Shown here: piece by piece, positions 1 to 7,035 of the stretch
Layout: each line of letters opens with the position of its first letter
Position numbering within the stretch: position 1 is the stretch's first letter
DNA from: Halieaceae bacterium
Lineage (GTDB): Bacteria; Pseudomonadota; Gammaproteobacteria; Pseudomonadales; Halieaceae
Length of the DNA: 15,443 bases
Direction: 5' to 3'
Assembly (NCBI GenBank): GCA_003523185.1
Contig: DPGN01000079.1
Coordinates: 1-15,443 of the forward strand
Notes under the pieces: generated by a model
Told to the model about the DNA's origin: nothing
Databases searched by the model: none
Seen by the model: the letters and a program-made list of their open reading frames with translations, nothing else
Program-made: the position numbers and the translations under genes

Positions 1-605
1 ACCGGCCCTTCAAAAAAGGCCGACACTGTAATTGGCGGAGTATTGCGTGTCAATTCTGGAGCACTGAAGATTTCCTGTGTTGAGACATGACAATCAGGGT
101 AAATAATCACAAACCAGCGTTCCGGGAGCTCGAGTGGCATCAGTTCATCGCCAATACCCTCGGCCCATGCTGACGTGCCCCTAACAAAAACGGGAACGTC
201 AGCGCCTAACGCGGCGCCTTTCAGGGCGAGTTCGTCAATGCTGTGGCCTAGATCAAACAGGTCGTTCAGCGCCAAGAGCGTGACTGCAGCGTTGGAACTA
301 CCGCCACCAAGGCCGCCACCCATCGGAATGACCTTCTCGATACTAATGGCTACACCGCGGTCCTCAGGCAGCCCTAATGACGCCGCCGCACGGAAAATGA
401 GATTGTCTTCGTTTGGCACACCCGCTACGGGTGGTTGTATCGTAATGCCGGGCGTTTCGGTTATCTCAAAGCGCATCCTATCACCCCAATCCAGTAACTG
501 AAACGCTGTTTGAAGCTCGTGATAACCATTGTCTCTTTGGCCAGTCACATGAAGGAAGAGGTTCAGCTTTGCGGGACTGAGCGCCTCAATCACTTGCTTA
601 CTCAC
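1..605 (-). CDS. ispE: 4-diphosphocytidyl-2-C-methyl-D-erythritol kinase, partial (3' end beyond left edge)
   Basis: This is a cytoplasmic GHMP-family kinase that phosphorylates the 2-hydroxyl of CDP-methylerythritol with ATP in the MEP isoprenoid pathway. The first 201 codons are visible and the reading frame runs off the left edge; the family is usually about 280-290 residues. The N-terminal PAKLNLFLHVTGQR block contains the putative catalytic Lys13. The glycine-rich ATP loop PMGGGLGGGSSNAA lies at residues 94-107. LGADVPVF at 133-140 contains the conserved Asp136. The GTG start at 605 overlaps the end of lolB by 8 bases, and no nearer ATG leaves the PAKLN block intact. Co-transcription as the last visible gene of the TPR-lolB-ispE operon is inferred. 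Identification is by recalled similarity to E. coli IspE and is firm. Confidence 0.95.
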   Translation of the reverse strand, partial: MSKQVIEALSPAKLNLFLHVTGQRDNGYHELQTAFQLLDWGDRMRFEITETPGITIQPPVAGVPNEDNLIFRAAASLGLPEDRGVAISIEKVIPMGGGLGGGSSNAAVTLLALNDLFDLGHSIDELALKGAALGADVPVFVRGTSAWAEGIGDELMPLELPERWFVIIYPDCHVSTQEIFSAPELTRNTPPITVSAFFEGP

Positions 606-1137
606 TACTGCCTATATCCCATTGGTTAATCATGATCTTGATGCCGTAATCCCCAAAACGAACACGCAACACCTCTGGGGTTGCGAACTGTGCGGAGGTG
701 GACCAACGCACTACCTCGCTGGCAACGCGATTGTCTGCAGACTTTGCACCGGTCATCAGTCGCGCAATATCGTTTGGTAGGCTAGATAATACATTGGCTA
801 GCGGTTCCTCTAACGTGTTTGCGGATAGGAGGATTCGCTGTCCTTGGGTGTTCTCTTGATAGTATTCGTCGGAGTCCCTGACCAAGATGATTGACCGAAG
901 GCCCAAGCTGTCACTGAGTTCGACGCGGTCTTGCTGTTCCGACAGATGAGACCAAATAAATCTGAGCGTTTGCCGCTCGTTCTCGGTGGATACCAGCATT
1001 TTGCCGCGTGCTTGCCATGGGTTTGTATCAGCCAGTGGCCTCTGGTCATCTGCGGGTCGTTCTACGGTGGTTTGAAGGCAACCAGAGAGAAGGATGATAA
1101 GCAGGCCGTAAACGAGCGATCTGAGCAGCATGATCAC
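598..1137 (-). CDS. lolB: outer-membrane lipoprotein LolB
   Basis: LolB is the outer-membrane receptor that takes lipoproteins from the periplasmic carrier LolA and inserts them into the membrane. The 179-residue product has a lipoprotein signal peptide: Arg6, a hydrophobic stretch, and the lipobox LSGC with the acylated cysteine at residue 20. The mature part carries LolB-like features: WQARGKM near residue 42, an RFIW strand, a SLGLRSI turn, and a C-terminal strand resembling the basic-hydrophobic end of E. coli LolB. It is somewhat shorter than E. coli LolB (207 residues). The GTG start overlaps the TPR-gene stop as GTGA, which points to translational coupling; ATG at 1131 is an alternative start two codons in. 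Its position beside ispE and a TPR lipoprotein agrees with many gammaproteobacteria. Sequence similarity is modest, as is normal for this family. Confidence 0.9.
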   Translation of the reverse strand: MIMLLRSLVYGLLIILLSGCLQTTVERPADDQRPLADTNPWQARGKMLVSTENERQTLRFIWSHLSEQQDRVELSDSLGLRSIILVRDSDEYYQENTQGQRILLSANTLEEPLANVLSSLPNDIARLMTGAKSADNRVASEVVRWSTSAQFATPEVLRVRFGDYGIKIMINQWDIGSSE

Positions 1138-2858
1138 TCAGGAAGGGGAATAGCGAGTCGGCTCGCTGTCTCACGGAGATGTTCATTGTTGGGCGAGGCG
1201 CGCCATTGGTTCGCAATGAGATCTTTCGCTTCGACCTCTCGTCCCTGCGTCCACAAAAGTTCAATCAAATGCGCTGCCACTTCAGGATCCGGGTATTGCT
1301 TGTAAGCTTCCTTGAGCAAGAGTTCCGCTTGGCGGTCCTTACCCAGTTTGAAGTAAACCCATCCAAGACTGTCGATGATGGCCGGATTGCGTGGATCTTT
1401 GGAAATGGCCTCCTCGAGCAATCCCGCTGCCTCTTGAAAGCGGTCAGTATTGTTCGTTAACGCATAGCCCAGGGCATTCAGCGCATTAGCATCTCCGGGA
1501 TTGAGGTTCAGTATTTGTCGGTAATCGGCTTCGGCCAGATCAAAGATGCCTGCACGCTCTCGAAAATTGGCTCTCGCGAAGAGAAGGCGGGTCGAGGCCG
1601 GGAAGGCACTGATACCCCGGCTGAGCACCGACTCAGCCTCAATCGATCCCAAGGTCTGCAGCGTTTCGGCATGCAATGCAAAATTGAGCTCAGCGCCGTC
1701 AGCGTGAACTTGCCGGTGCTGTTCAAAAAAGGCGTTGGCCGCTCCAATATCGCCCTGTGATACTAAAATAGTGGCAGCTTCTTGAAGTGCTCTTGCGTAA
1801 TTTGTCGAGGGACCAACCGCGCCAAGCGCCTTAAGAGCGCCGGATACATCGTTGAGTTGAATCAGTGCCAGTGCTTTGAAGAACTGAGCGTCACTCTCGC
1901 GTTGGCCGAAGGAAAGTGCCCTATCAAGGTGAAGCAGGGCTGACGCTGAATCGGATAACTCGATATCCAGTACTGCCGCGCCTATCAGATGATCGACGGT
2001 TGCCCCTGGATCTGCGACTAAGACATCAAATTGCGCTTTGGCCTTTGTCAGTTTCTGTTTGCCCAGTAAATAGCGCGCATATTGGTAGCGAAGTAAGCCA
2101 CTGTTTGTTGCTTCAATGGCCTTTAGTAAGGGATCGAATGCATCGGGATCATCAGCCTGCGAGAGAATTTCCGTCAGCAGCAGCGTTCCTCGCTCGTGAA
2201 ATGCCTCGATGGTGAAAAGCTTATCCAGCTTCGTTACTGCAACATCGCTGCTTCCCTGGCGCCACTCTAATAATGCGATAGCAAATAAACTTCGAGCATC
2301 TTCGGGATAGTCTGATTCAAGCGCTTCTAGCAGGTTACGCGTCGCAGCCTGAGTTTCCGGAGTTTGACCTCCATAGTTATTTAGCAGTGCAGCTGGGTTG
2401 ATATCGGATCCGGCGTCGAATGCACGTCTCGAGTAAGTTAATGCACGGGCGATATCGCTGCGCTCTATGAATACGGCGGCGGCAAGTGTGGCCGCGCTTC
2501 CATCACTGGGATCCAGGTCGGATACGCGAATAGCCATTTCCAGCGTTGCATCCGCATTGCGAATATATTGCGCGAGTTGAAGTGCGCGTCGAGCAATCGC
2601 CGGGTCAGGGATCGCCTGACTCGCCGCCATAAGGTGCATCAGCCCGGCATCCAGATTGCGCTCTCTGATGGCGAACTCTGCCTGAAGCAGTGTCGATAGA
2701 TTTTCACCGGGTATATCAGCGTACGGGTGGCTGGGCTCTACCTTGGCCACTGTCGGTACAGCTTGTTCGGTCTCCAATGGACTTTCGGCAAGATCCACGC
2801 TCGCGCAACCAGAGAGCGTTAGTAACAAGAGTCCAATGATGTAATGAAGCGATCGCAT
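1134..2858 (-). CDS. TPR-repeat lipoprotein upstream of lolB (PA4667-like)
   Basis: The 574-residue product is a predicted lipoprotein: a hydrophobic N-terminus with lipobox LSGC and the acylation cysteine at residue 18. The rest is almost entirely helical-repeat sequence. The clearest tetratricopeptide units lie at about residues 425-540, including ARANFRERAGIFDLAEADY, the NALGYAL unit, and a DSLGWVYFKLGKDRQAELL unit that fits the TPR consensus well. More degenerate helical pairs fill residues 55-420. TPR arrays bind proteins; the partner is unknown. It is the first gene of a minus-strand operon and overlaps lolB by 4 bases. A homologue sits at the same place in Pseudomonas, as I recall it. 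Involvement in outer-membrane lipoprotein handling or envelope assembly is only guilt by association. No good Shine-Dalgarno sequence precedes the ATG at 2858. Confidence 0.88.
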   Translation of the reverse strand: MRSLHYIIGLLLLTLSGCASVDLAESPLETEQAVPTVAKVEPSHPYADIPGENLSTLLQAEFAIRERNLDAGLMHLMAASQAIPDPAIARRALQLAQYIRNADATLEMAIRVSDLDPSDGSAATLAAAVFIERSDIARALTYSRRAFDAGSDINPAALLNNYGGQTPETQAATRNLLEALESDYPEDARSLFAIALLEWRQGSSDVAVTKLDKLFTIEAFHERGTLLLTEILSQADDPDAFDPLLKAIEATNSGLLRYQYARYLLGKQKLTKAKAQFDVLVADPGATVDHLIGAAVLDIELSDSASALLHLDRALSFGQRESDAQFFKALALIQLNDVSGALKALGAVGPSTNYARALQEAATILVSQGDIGAANAFFEQHRQVHADGAELNFALHAETLQTLGSIEAESVLSRGISAFPASTRLLFARANFRERAGIFDLAEADYRQILNLNPGDANALNALGYALTNNTDRFQEAAGLLEEAISKDPRNPAIIDSLGWVYFKLGKDRQAELLLKEAYKQYPDPEVAAHLIELLWTQGREVEAKDLIANQWRASPNNEHLRETASRLAIPLPE

Positions 2859-2957
2859 GGCACGTATGATGACACACCCGACGAAATCGGCACACGTCCT
2901 CTCGAGCCCCTATTTCTCTGGTATGATTCGTAGTTGTGTGGATAGCGATTGACAGTT
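2859..2957. promoter_or_regulatory. divergent control region between TPR-lolB-ispE and hemA operons
   Basis: This 99-bp gap separates two divergent operons. On the plus strand an extended -10 element, TG-g-TATGAT, lies at 2919-2927. It would start a transcript near 2934 and give hemA a short leader of about 24 bases. No good -35 box lies at the usual distance, which is compatible with an extended -10 promoter. For the minus-strand operon I see no convincing promoter hexamers. Confidence 0.5.
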
Positions 2958-4265
2958 ATGCCGTCAAACTTGGTTGTCATAGGGATAAATCACGACTCTG
3001 CGTCCGTAGTGGTGCGAGAGCGTGTCGCCTTTGCGCCTGAGTGTGTGCCTGAGGCGATTTCTGAACTTATGGCGGAGACTCGCCTGAGTGAGGGTGTCAT
3101 CCTGAGTACCTGCAATCGCACAGAAATCTACGGCTGGTTTGGTACTGACGGCGAAGCGGCGCTAGCGGGTGATGAAGTCATCGCCTGGTTATCCAAGTAT
3201 CACGCGATTACATTGGACGATCTCGCTACCTGTACTTACCGAAGTCACGGCATTGCAGGGCTTACTCACCTTGTTCGAGTTGCCGCAGGCCTTAATTCGA
3301 TGGTCTTGGGTGAACCGCAAATTTTTGGTCAAATTAAGTCGGCGTTTGCGGTATCGCAGGAGAGTGGTGGCGTTGGCGACTCTTTGAGCAAGCTATTCCC
3401 CGAGGCCTTCCGACTCGCGAAGCGCGTCCGGACCGATACGGCGATAGGTGAGAACCCGGTGTCAGTGGCTTATGCAGCTGTGGATCTCGCCGGTCGAATA
3501 TTTTCAGACCTTTCAAATCGCACTGCGTTACTACTTGGTGCGGGCGAAACCATCGAGCTAGTGGCTCGGCATCTGAATGAGGCTGGCTTGGGCAAGCTGA
3601 TTGTGGCCAACCGGACACTCAAACGTGCAGAAACGCTGGCAGATCAGTTCGGCGCTGAGGCGATTCTTCTCGCTGACGTCACCGAGCGGCTCCCCAGTGC
3701 CGATGTTGTGATTAGCTCGACCGCAAGCCAGCTCCCCATTCTGGGTAAGGGCGCAGTCGAGGAGGCGATTAAGGCGCGGCGCTATCGTCCGGCTTTATTG
3801 ATCGATCTGGCTGTACCCCGAGACATCGAACCGCAGGTTGCATCTCTGTCCGATGTTTATCTGTACACGGTTGATGATTTGCGGGACGTCGTCGAAGAGA
3901 ACGTTCGATTGCGAAGCCATGAGGCCAACAAAGCCGATAAAATCGTCGAAGAGGGCGTGGTCGAGGTTGAAGCAACATGGTTGCAGCGTGCCTCGGCGGA
4001 TGTCGTGAGGAATTATCGCGAGTCTGCAATGGCCATTCAGCAGGCAGAACTTGAGCGGGCGTTGAAAGCGCTGGAGAGCGGTAAATCGCCGGAAGAGGTG
4101 ATGACTCGATTGTCGCGCGATCTAACTAATAAGCTTATCCACGCGCCGACAGCAGGTCTCAAGCAGATCGCAAAAGAAGGCGATCGTGTTAATGTCTCGC
4201 GTGCAGCAGAGTTACTCGGCGTGCCTGCATCCATCCCATCAGACGGCTCGTCGACCCTACAGTAG
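2958..4265 (+). CDS. hemA: glutamyl-tRNA reductase
   Basis: HemA reduces glutamyl-tRNA(Glu) with NADPH to glutamate-1-semialdehyde, the first committed step of C5-pathway heme synthesis in the cytoplasm. The N-terminal catalytic domain begins VVIGINHDSASV and carries LSTCNRTE with the nucleophilic Cys52. HLVRVAAGLNSMVLGEPQI at about 104-122 is a hallmark of the family. The NADPH-binding loop GAGETIE is at 194-200, followed by VANRT. A helical C-terminal dimerisation domain follows. At 435 residues it is close to the family norm (E. coli 418). I chose ATG 2958 because it gives the usual distance to GINH. TTG 2949, three codons earlier, has GGAT five bases upstream and cannot be excluded. prfA follows after 20 bases, so co-transcription is likely. 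The fold and active site look intact. Confidence 0.97.
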   Translation: MPSNLVVIGINHDSASVVVRERVAFAPECVPEAISELMAETRLSEGVILSTCNRTEIYGWFGTDGEAALAGDEVIAWLSKYHAITLDDLATCTYRSHGIAGLTHLVRVAAGLNSMVLGEPQIFGQIKSAFAVSQESGGVGDSLSKLFPEAFRLAKRVRTDTAIGENPVSVAYAAVDLAGRIFSDLSNRTALLLGAGETIELVARHLNEAGLGKLIVANRTLKRAETLADQFGAEAILLADVTERLPSADVVISSTASQLPILGKGAVEEAIKARRYRPALLIDLAVPRDIEPQVASLSDVYLYTVDDLRDVVEENVRLRSHEANKADKIVEEGVVEVEATWLQRASADVVRNYRESAMAIQQAELERALKALESGKSPEEVMTRLSRDLTNKLIHAPTAGLKQIAKEGDRVNVSRAAELLGVPASIPSDGSSTLQ

Positions 4266-4285
4266 TTCGATAAGGGCAGTTTATT

Positions 4286-5371
4286 GTGAAGACGTCGCTT
4301 GTTACCAAGCTCGAATCGTTATGTGATCGTCATGAAGAGGTCGCCGCTTTACTTGCGGACGCCGAGACTGCATCAGACCCCAATAAGTTCCGCGCTTTGT
4401 CACAGGAGTATGCGCAACTCGATGACGTGGTAAAGGTCTACGACGGATACCGCCGCGCAAAAGATGACTTGGCTGAAGCACAGGTGATGCTCGAAGACAG
4501 TGACCCCGATGTGCGGGAGATGGCCGAAGAGGAAATTGGTGCGGCTGAGAGCCTCATGAGCTCTGCTGAAGCCGAGTTGCAAGTATTAATGCTGCCCAAG
4601 GACCCCAAAGACAAAAGTAATGTGTTTCTGGAGATTCGTGCAGGCACCGGCGGCGACGAGGCAGCCATTTTTTCCGGTGACTTGTTTCGCATGTATAGCC
4701 GCTACGCAGAGAGCAAGCGTTGGTCGGTTGAAGTTATCTCAGAACGCCCCGGCGAACACGGTGGCTACAAGGAATTAATCACACGGGTTGCAGGCGAAGC
4801 TGTTTACGCGCACCTCAAGTTCGAATCAGGCGCTCACCGAGTGCAACGTGTACCCGAGACAGAGTCTCAGGGCCGGATTCACACGTCTGCCTGCACGGTC
4901 GCTGTGATGGCGGAACCTGACGAGGTAGAGGAAGTGGAAATTCGCAAAGAGGATTTGCGGGTCGATACCTACCGTTCTTCTGGCGCGGGTGGTCAGCATG
5001 TCAATACAACGGACTCGGCAGTTCGTCTGACACACATTCCCACGGGTATCGTGGTTGAGTGTCAAGATGAGCGCTCACAGCACAAAAACCGAGCTCGGGC
5101 GATGTCACTGTTACAGGCCAAACTTGCGTCGGCAAGTGAGCAGCAGCTTGCGGCTGAGCAGGCGGAGGAGCGACGAAACCTCGTGGGCACGGGCGATCGC
5201 TCGGACCGCATTCGAACCTATAACTACCCTCAGGGGCGCGTTACCGATCATCGGATTAACCTCACGTTGTACAAACTCGATGAAGTGGTTGAGGGTGATC
5301 TGGATGCCGTGATCCAACCGTTGCGTCAGGAACATCAGGCAGACTTGCTCGCCGCCCTAGGCGAAGAGTGA
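4286..5371 (+). CDS. prfA: peptide chain release factor 1 (RF1)
   Basis: RF1 recognises UAA and UAG stop codons in the ribosomal A site and triggers peptidyl-tRNA hydrolysis. The product is 361 residues (E. coli 360). The codon-reading P-x-T tripeptide is PET at 190-192, within RVPETESQGRIHTSAC. The universal GGQ catalytic motif is at 235-237 in SSGAGGQHVNTTDSAVR, and its glutamine is the target of PrmC methylation. The SQHKN segment and the C-terminal TLYKLDEV stretch are typical. The GTG start follows AAGGGCAG at 4272-4279 with suitable spacing, and the resulting N-terminus aligns with MKPSIVAKLEAL of E. coli. It lies between hemA and its own modifying enzyme prmC, as in many gammaproteobacteria. 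The identification is secure. Confidence 0.98.
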   Translation: MKTSLVTKLESLCDRHEEVAALLADAETASDPNKFRALSQEYAQLDDVVKVYDGYRRAKDDLAEAQVMLEDSDPDVREMAEEEIGAAESLMSSAEAELQVLMLPKDPKDKSNVFLEIRAGTGGDEAAIFSGDLFRMYSRYAESKRWSVEVISERPGEHGGYKELITRVAGEAVYAHLKFESGAHRVQRVPETESQGRIHTSACTVAVMAEPDEVEEVEIRKEDLRVDTYRSSGAGGQHVNTTDSAVRLTHIPTGIVVECQDERSQHKNRARAMSLLQAKLASASEQQLAAEQAEERRNLVGTGDRSDRIRTYNYPQGRVTDHRINLTLYKLDEVVEGDLDAVIQPLRQEHQADLLAALGEE

Positions 5372-5472
5372 AGGCCGTGGTGAGGTCTGTGGTTAAAGCC
5401 ATGGCGAGGACTACAGTAAGTTCCCTAGTGACGGCTTTTGTGAAGAGCAACCCAAACGGTGCCAGCCAGTGA
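5368..5472 (+). CDS. possible 34-residue small ORF in the prfA-prmC gap
   Basis: A GTG codon overlaps the prfA stop as GTGA and opens a 34-codon frame that ends with TGA at 5470-5472, inside the start region of prmC. The predicted peptide is basic and built from loose 8-residue units, the first two being MKAVVRSV and VKAMARTT. The matching 24-base units at 5368-5391 and 5392-5415 agree at 16 of 24 positions. I do not recognise it. It may be a real small protein, a coupling device that carries ribosomes across the 87-bp gap to prmC, or chance. No independent Shine-Dalgarno sequence is evident; translation would rely on reinitiation after prfA. Confidence 0.25.
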   Translation: MKAVVRSVVKAMARTTVSSLVTAFVKSNPNGASQ

Positions 5473-6298
5473 AGCTCATCCAGTGAAAGTCAAAGAAGCC
5501 CTGCGCGCCTTCGGCACCGACTACCGCGATGCGGAGTTGTTGCTGCTGCACTCTCTAGGTAAGGATGAACGCAGTTGGCTGATTGCTCACGACCACGATG
5601 AGCTGCCAACAGATGTTGTCGAGGTGTTTTCTTCAATGTCCACGGAGCGGCTTAAAGGGGTGCCCTTGGCCTATCTCTTGGGTCATCGAGAGTTTTGGTC
5701 GCTGAAACTTAAAGTAACGCGCGATGTGCTTATTCCTCGACCTGAGACAGAGTTGCTCGTGGAGTGGGCTGTGGAACTTGCATCTCATTATGACCTCGAT
5801 TCAATGCTCGACCTGGGTACCGGAAGCGGTGCTATTGCACTTGCGGTCCAACACGACTTGCCCAATCTGTCGGTAACCGCCAGCGATGTCAGTGAACTGG
5901 CATTGTCCGTTGCGCGAGAGAATGCGGAGGGTCTAGGGCTACCTGTTGAGTTTGTTGAATCGAGTTGGTTTGGTGCCTTAGCGCCGAGACGCTGGGCCCT
6001 GATCGCATCGAACCCACCTTATGTCGCAGTAGATGATGCTCATCTATTGGAAGGGGATTTACGATTTGAACCAAACACAGCCCTCACCGATGGAGGGGAT
6101 GGGTTGTCGTCGATTCGGGAGATAGTGTCCAACGCGCCTGACCACTTGGAGGCCGGTGGTTGGCTTTTGATCGAGCACGGTTATGATCAGGCTGCGGATG
6201 TCCGGTCGATCCTCGAATTGAATGGGTTTTCAAAGGTTAGCCTTCGGCATGATCTCGCGGGCCGGCCTCGAGTAACAGGAGGGTGTTGGCAATGTTGA
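5459..6298 (+). CDS. prmC: release factor glutamine N5-methyltransferase PrmC (HemK)
   Basis: PrmC uses S-adenosylmethionine to methylate the glutamine of the GGQ motif in RF1 and RF2, which raises the efficiency of termination. The N-terminal helical substrate-binding domain includes YRDAELLLLHSLG and LLGHREFWSLKLKV. The Rossmann methyltransferase core begins with IPRPETELLVE (92-102). The SAM loop DLGTGSGAIA is at 118-127, and the diagnostic NPPY active-site motif is at 185-188, followed by the GDLRFEP segment. Length is 279 residues with GTG 5459, against 277 in E. coli. GTG 5483 would give a protein eight residues shorter and is also plausible; an in-frame TGA at 5441 rules out anything longer. 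Neither start has a strong ribosome site. The gene lies in the hemA-prfA operon, so enzyme and substrate are co-encoded. Confidence 0.95.
   Translation: MPASEAHPVKVKEALRAFGTDYRDAELLLLHSLGKDERSWLIAHDHDELPTDVVEVFSSMSTERLKGVPLAYLLGHREFWSLKLKVTRDVLIPRPETELLVEWAVELASHYDLDSMLDLGTGSGAIALAVQHDLPNLSVTASDVSELALSVARENAEGLGLPVEFVESSWFGALAPRRWALIASNPPYVAVDDAHLLEGDLRFEPNTALTDGGDGLSSIREIVSNAPDHLEAGGWLLIEHGYDQAADVRSILELNGFSKVSLRHDLAGRPRVTGGCWQC
6277..6283 (+). promoter_or_regulatory. strong Shine-Dalgarno deciding the moeB start
   Basis: AGGAGGG lies within the last codons of prmC, 8 bases before ATG 6292. It selects that ATG over the in-frame GTG at 6283, which overlaps the Shine-Dalgarno itself. The ATG overlaps the end of prmC, whose stop TGA is at 6296-6298. 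Confidence 0.75.
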
Positions 6299-7035
6299 AT
6301 GACGAGTTGCTGGAGCGCTACTCGCGGCAAATTCTGTTGCCAGAAATCGATCTGGTGGGTCAGGAAAACATTCGGCGAGCTTCAGTACTAGTCGTTGGCT
6401 GTGGCGGTTTGGGATCGATGGTGGCCCTGTTCCTTGCGGGTGCCGGCGTCGGAAACCTGACCTTGGTCGATGCGGACAGCGTTGAGCTGAGCAATCTCCA
6501 TCGTCAGCTGGCCTTTCGCGAGAGCGATATTAATCAACCAAAAGCGCAGGCTCTCAAAAATCAGCTTTTGTCGCTCAATTCAGAGATTACAGTGACTAGC
6601 GCTCTGCGTCGCTTTGGCGACGACGCCAAGTCTGATGCTGAGTTACTCAGTGATGTGGATATTGTTATCGATGCGACCGACAACCTCGCTTCACGTCATG
6701 CAATCGAGCGTTTGACTCGCGATGCACAAAAGCCCTGGATTATGGGGGCGGCCACCCGGCTTCTCGGGCAGATCGCCGCCTTTAGTCAGTCGAGAGCAGA
6801 GGGCTGTTACCAGTGTTTAGCGCCAAGCGAAGACGACAGTCGAGGCTTTGACTGCCGTAACGAGGGCATTCTAGGTCCTGTCATTGGGGTTATCGCCGCT
6901 TGGCAGGCACAGGATGCGTTGATGTTTTTATCAGGGCAACCGCTTGAGTGGGGCGTCTTGCGCATCTACGACGCTGCGCAGCAGCGAGTCGACAGGCTTA
7001 CGGTGACGCCGCGAGAGGGGTGTCATACGTCGTAG
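6292..7035 (+). CDS. moeB: MoeB/ThiF-family adenylyltransferase (molybdopterin-synthase sulfurylase type)
   Basis: This is an E1-like enzyme. MoeB adenylates the C-terminus of MoaD so that it can be thiocarboxylated for molybdopterin synthesis; ThiF does the same for ThiS. The 247-residue protein has RYSRQI with the ATP-contacting Arg12, the nucleotide loop GCGGLG at 36-41, the NLHRQ segment, and DATDN at 127-131 with Asp130. These match E. coli MoeB (249 residues) almost position for position. The zinc site is odd: Cys172, Cys175 and Cys244 are present, but the position of the fourth ligand, 247, is serine and is also the last residue. The 3' end overlaps the oppositely oriented MATE gene by 13 bases. 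It is last in the hemA-prfA-prmC-moeB operon. A ThiF role or another sulfur-carrier partner is possible because no moaD or thiS is nearby. Confidence 0.88.
   Translation: MLNDELLERYSRQILLPEIDLVGQENIRRASVLVVGCGGLGSMVALFLAGAGVGNLTLVDADSVELSNLHRQLAFRESDINQPKAQALKNQLLSLNSEITVTSALRRFGDDAKSDAELLSDVDIVIDATDNLASRHAIERLTRDAQKPWIMGAATRLLGQIAAFSQSRAEGCYQCLAPSEDDSRGFDCRNEGILGPVIGVIAAWQAQDALMFLSGQPLEWGVLRIYDAAQQRVDRLTVTPREGCHTS

Noticed and set aside
3..22. Inverted repeat CGGCC/GGCCG around an A-run, terminator-like
   Set aside because: It lies inside the ispE coding frame, well before the expected end of the gene.
175..501. 108-residue plus-strand open frame
   Set aside because: It is antisense to ispE, whose kinase motifs are intact on the other strand. 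The predicted peptide is low-complexity and matches no family I know.
2949..2957. TTGACA-like sequence and TTG start just ahead of hemA
   Set aside because: As a -35 box it would place transcription inside hemA. As a start it is possible but gives an atypical N-terminus; ATG 2958 fits the family better.
5262..5450. 62-residue minus-strand frame over the prfA-prmC junction
   Set aside because: It is mostly antisense to the conserved C-terminus of prfA, and no promoter or ribosome site was evident.
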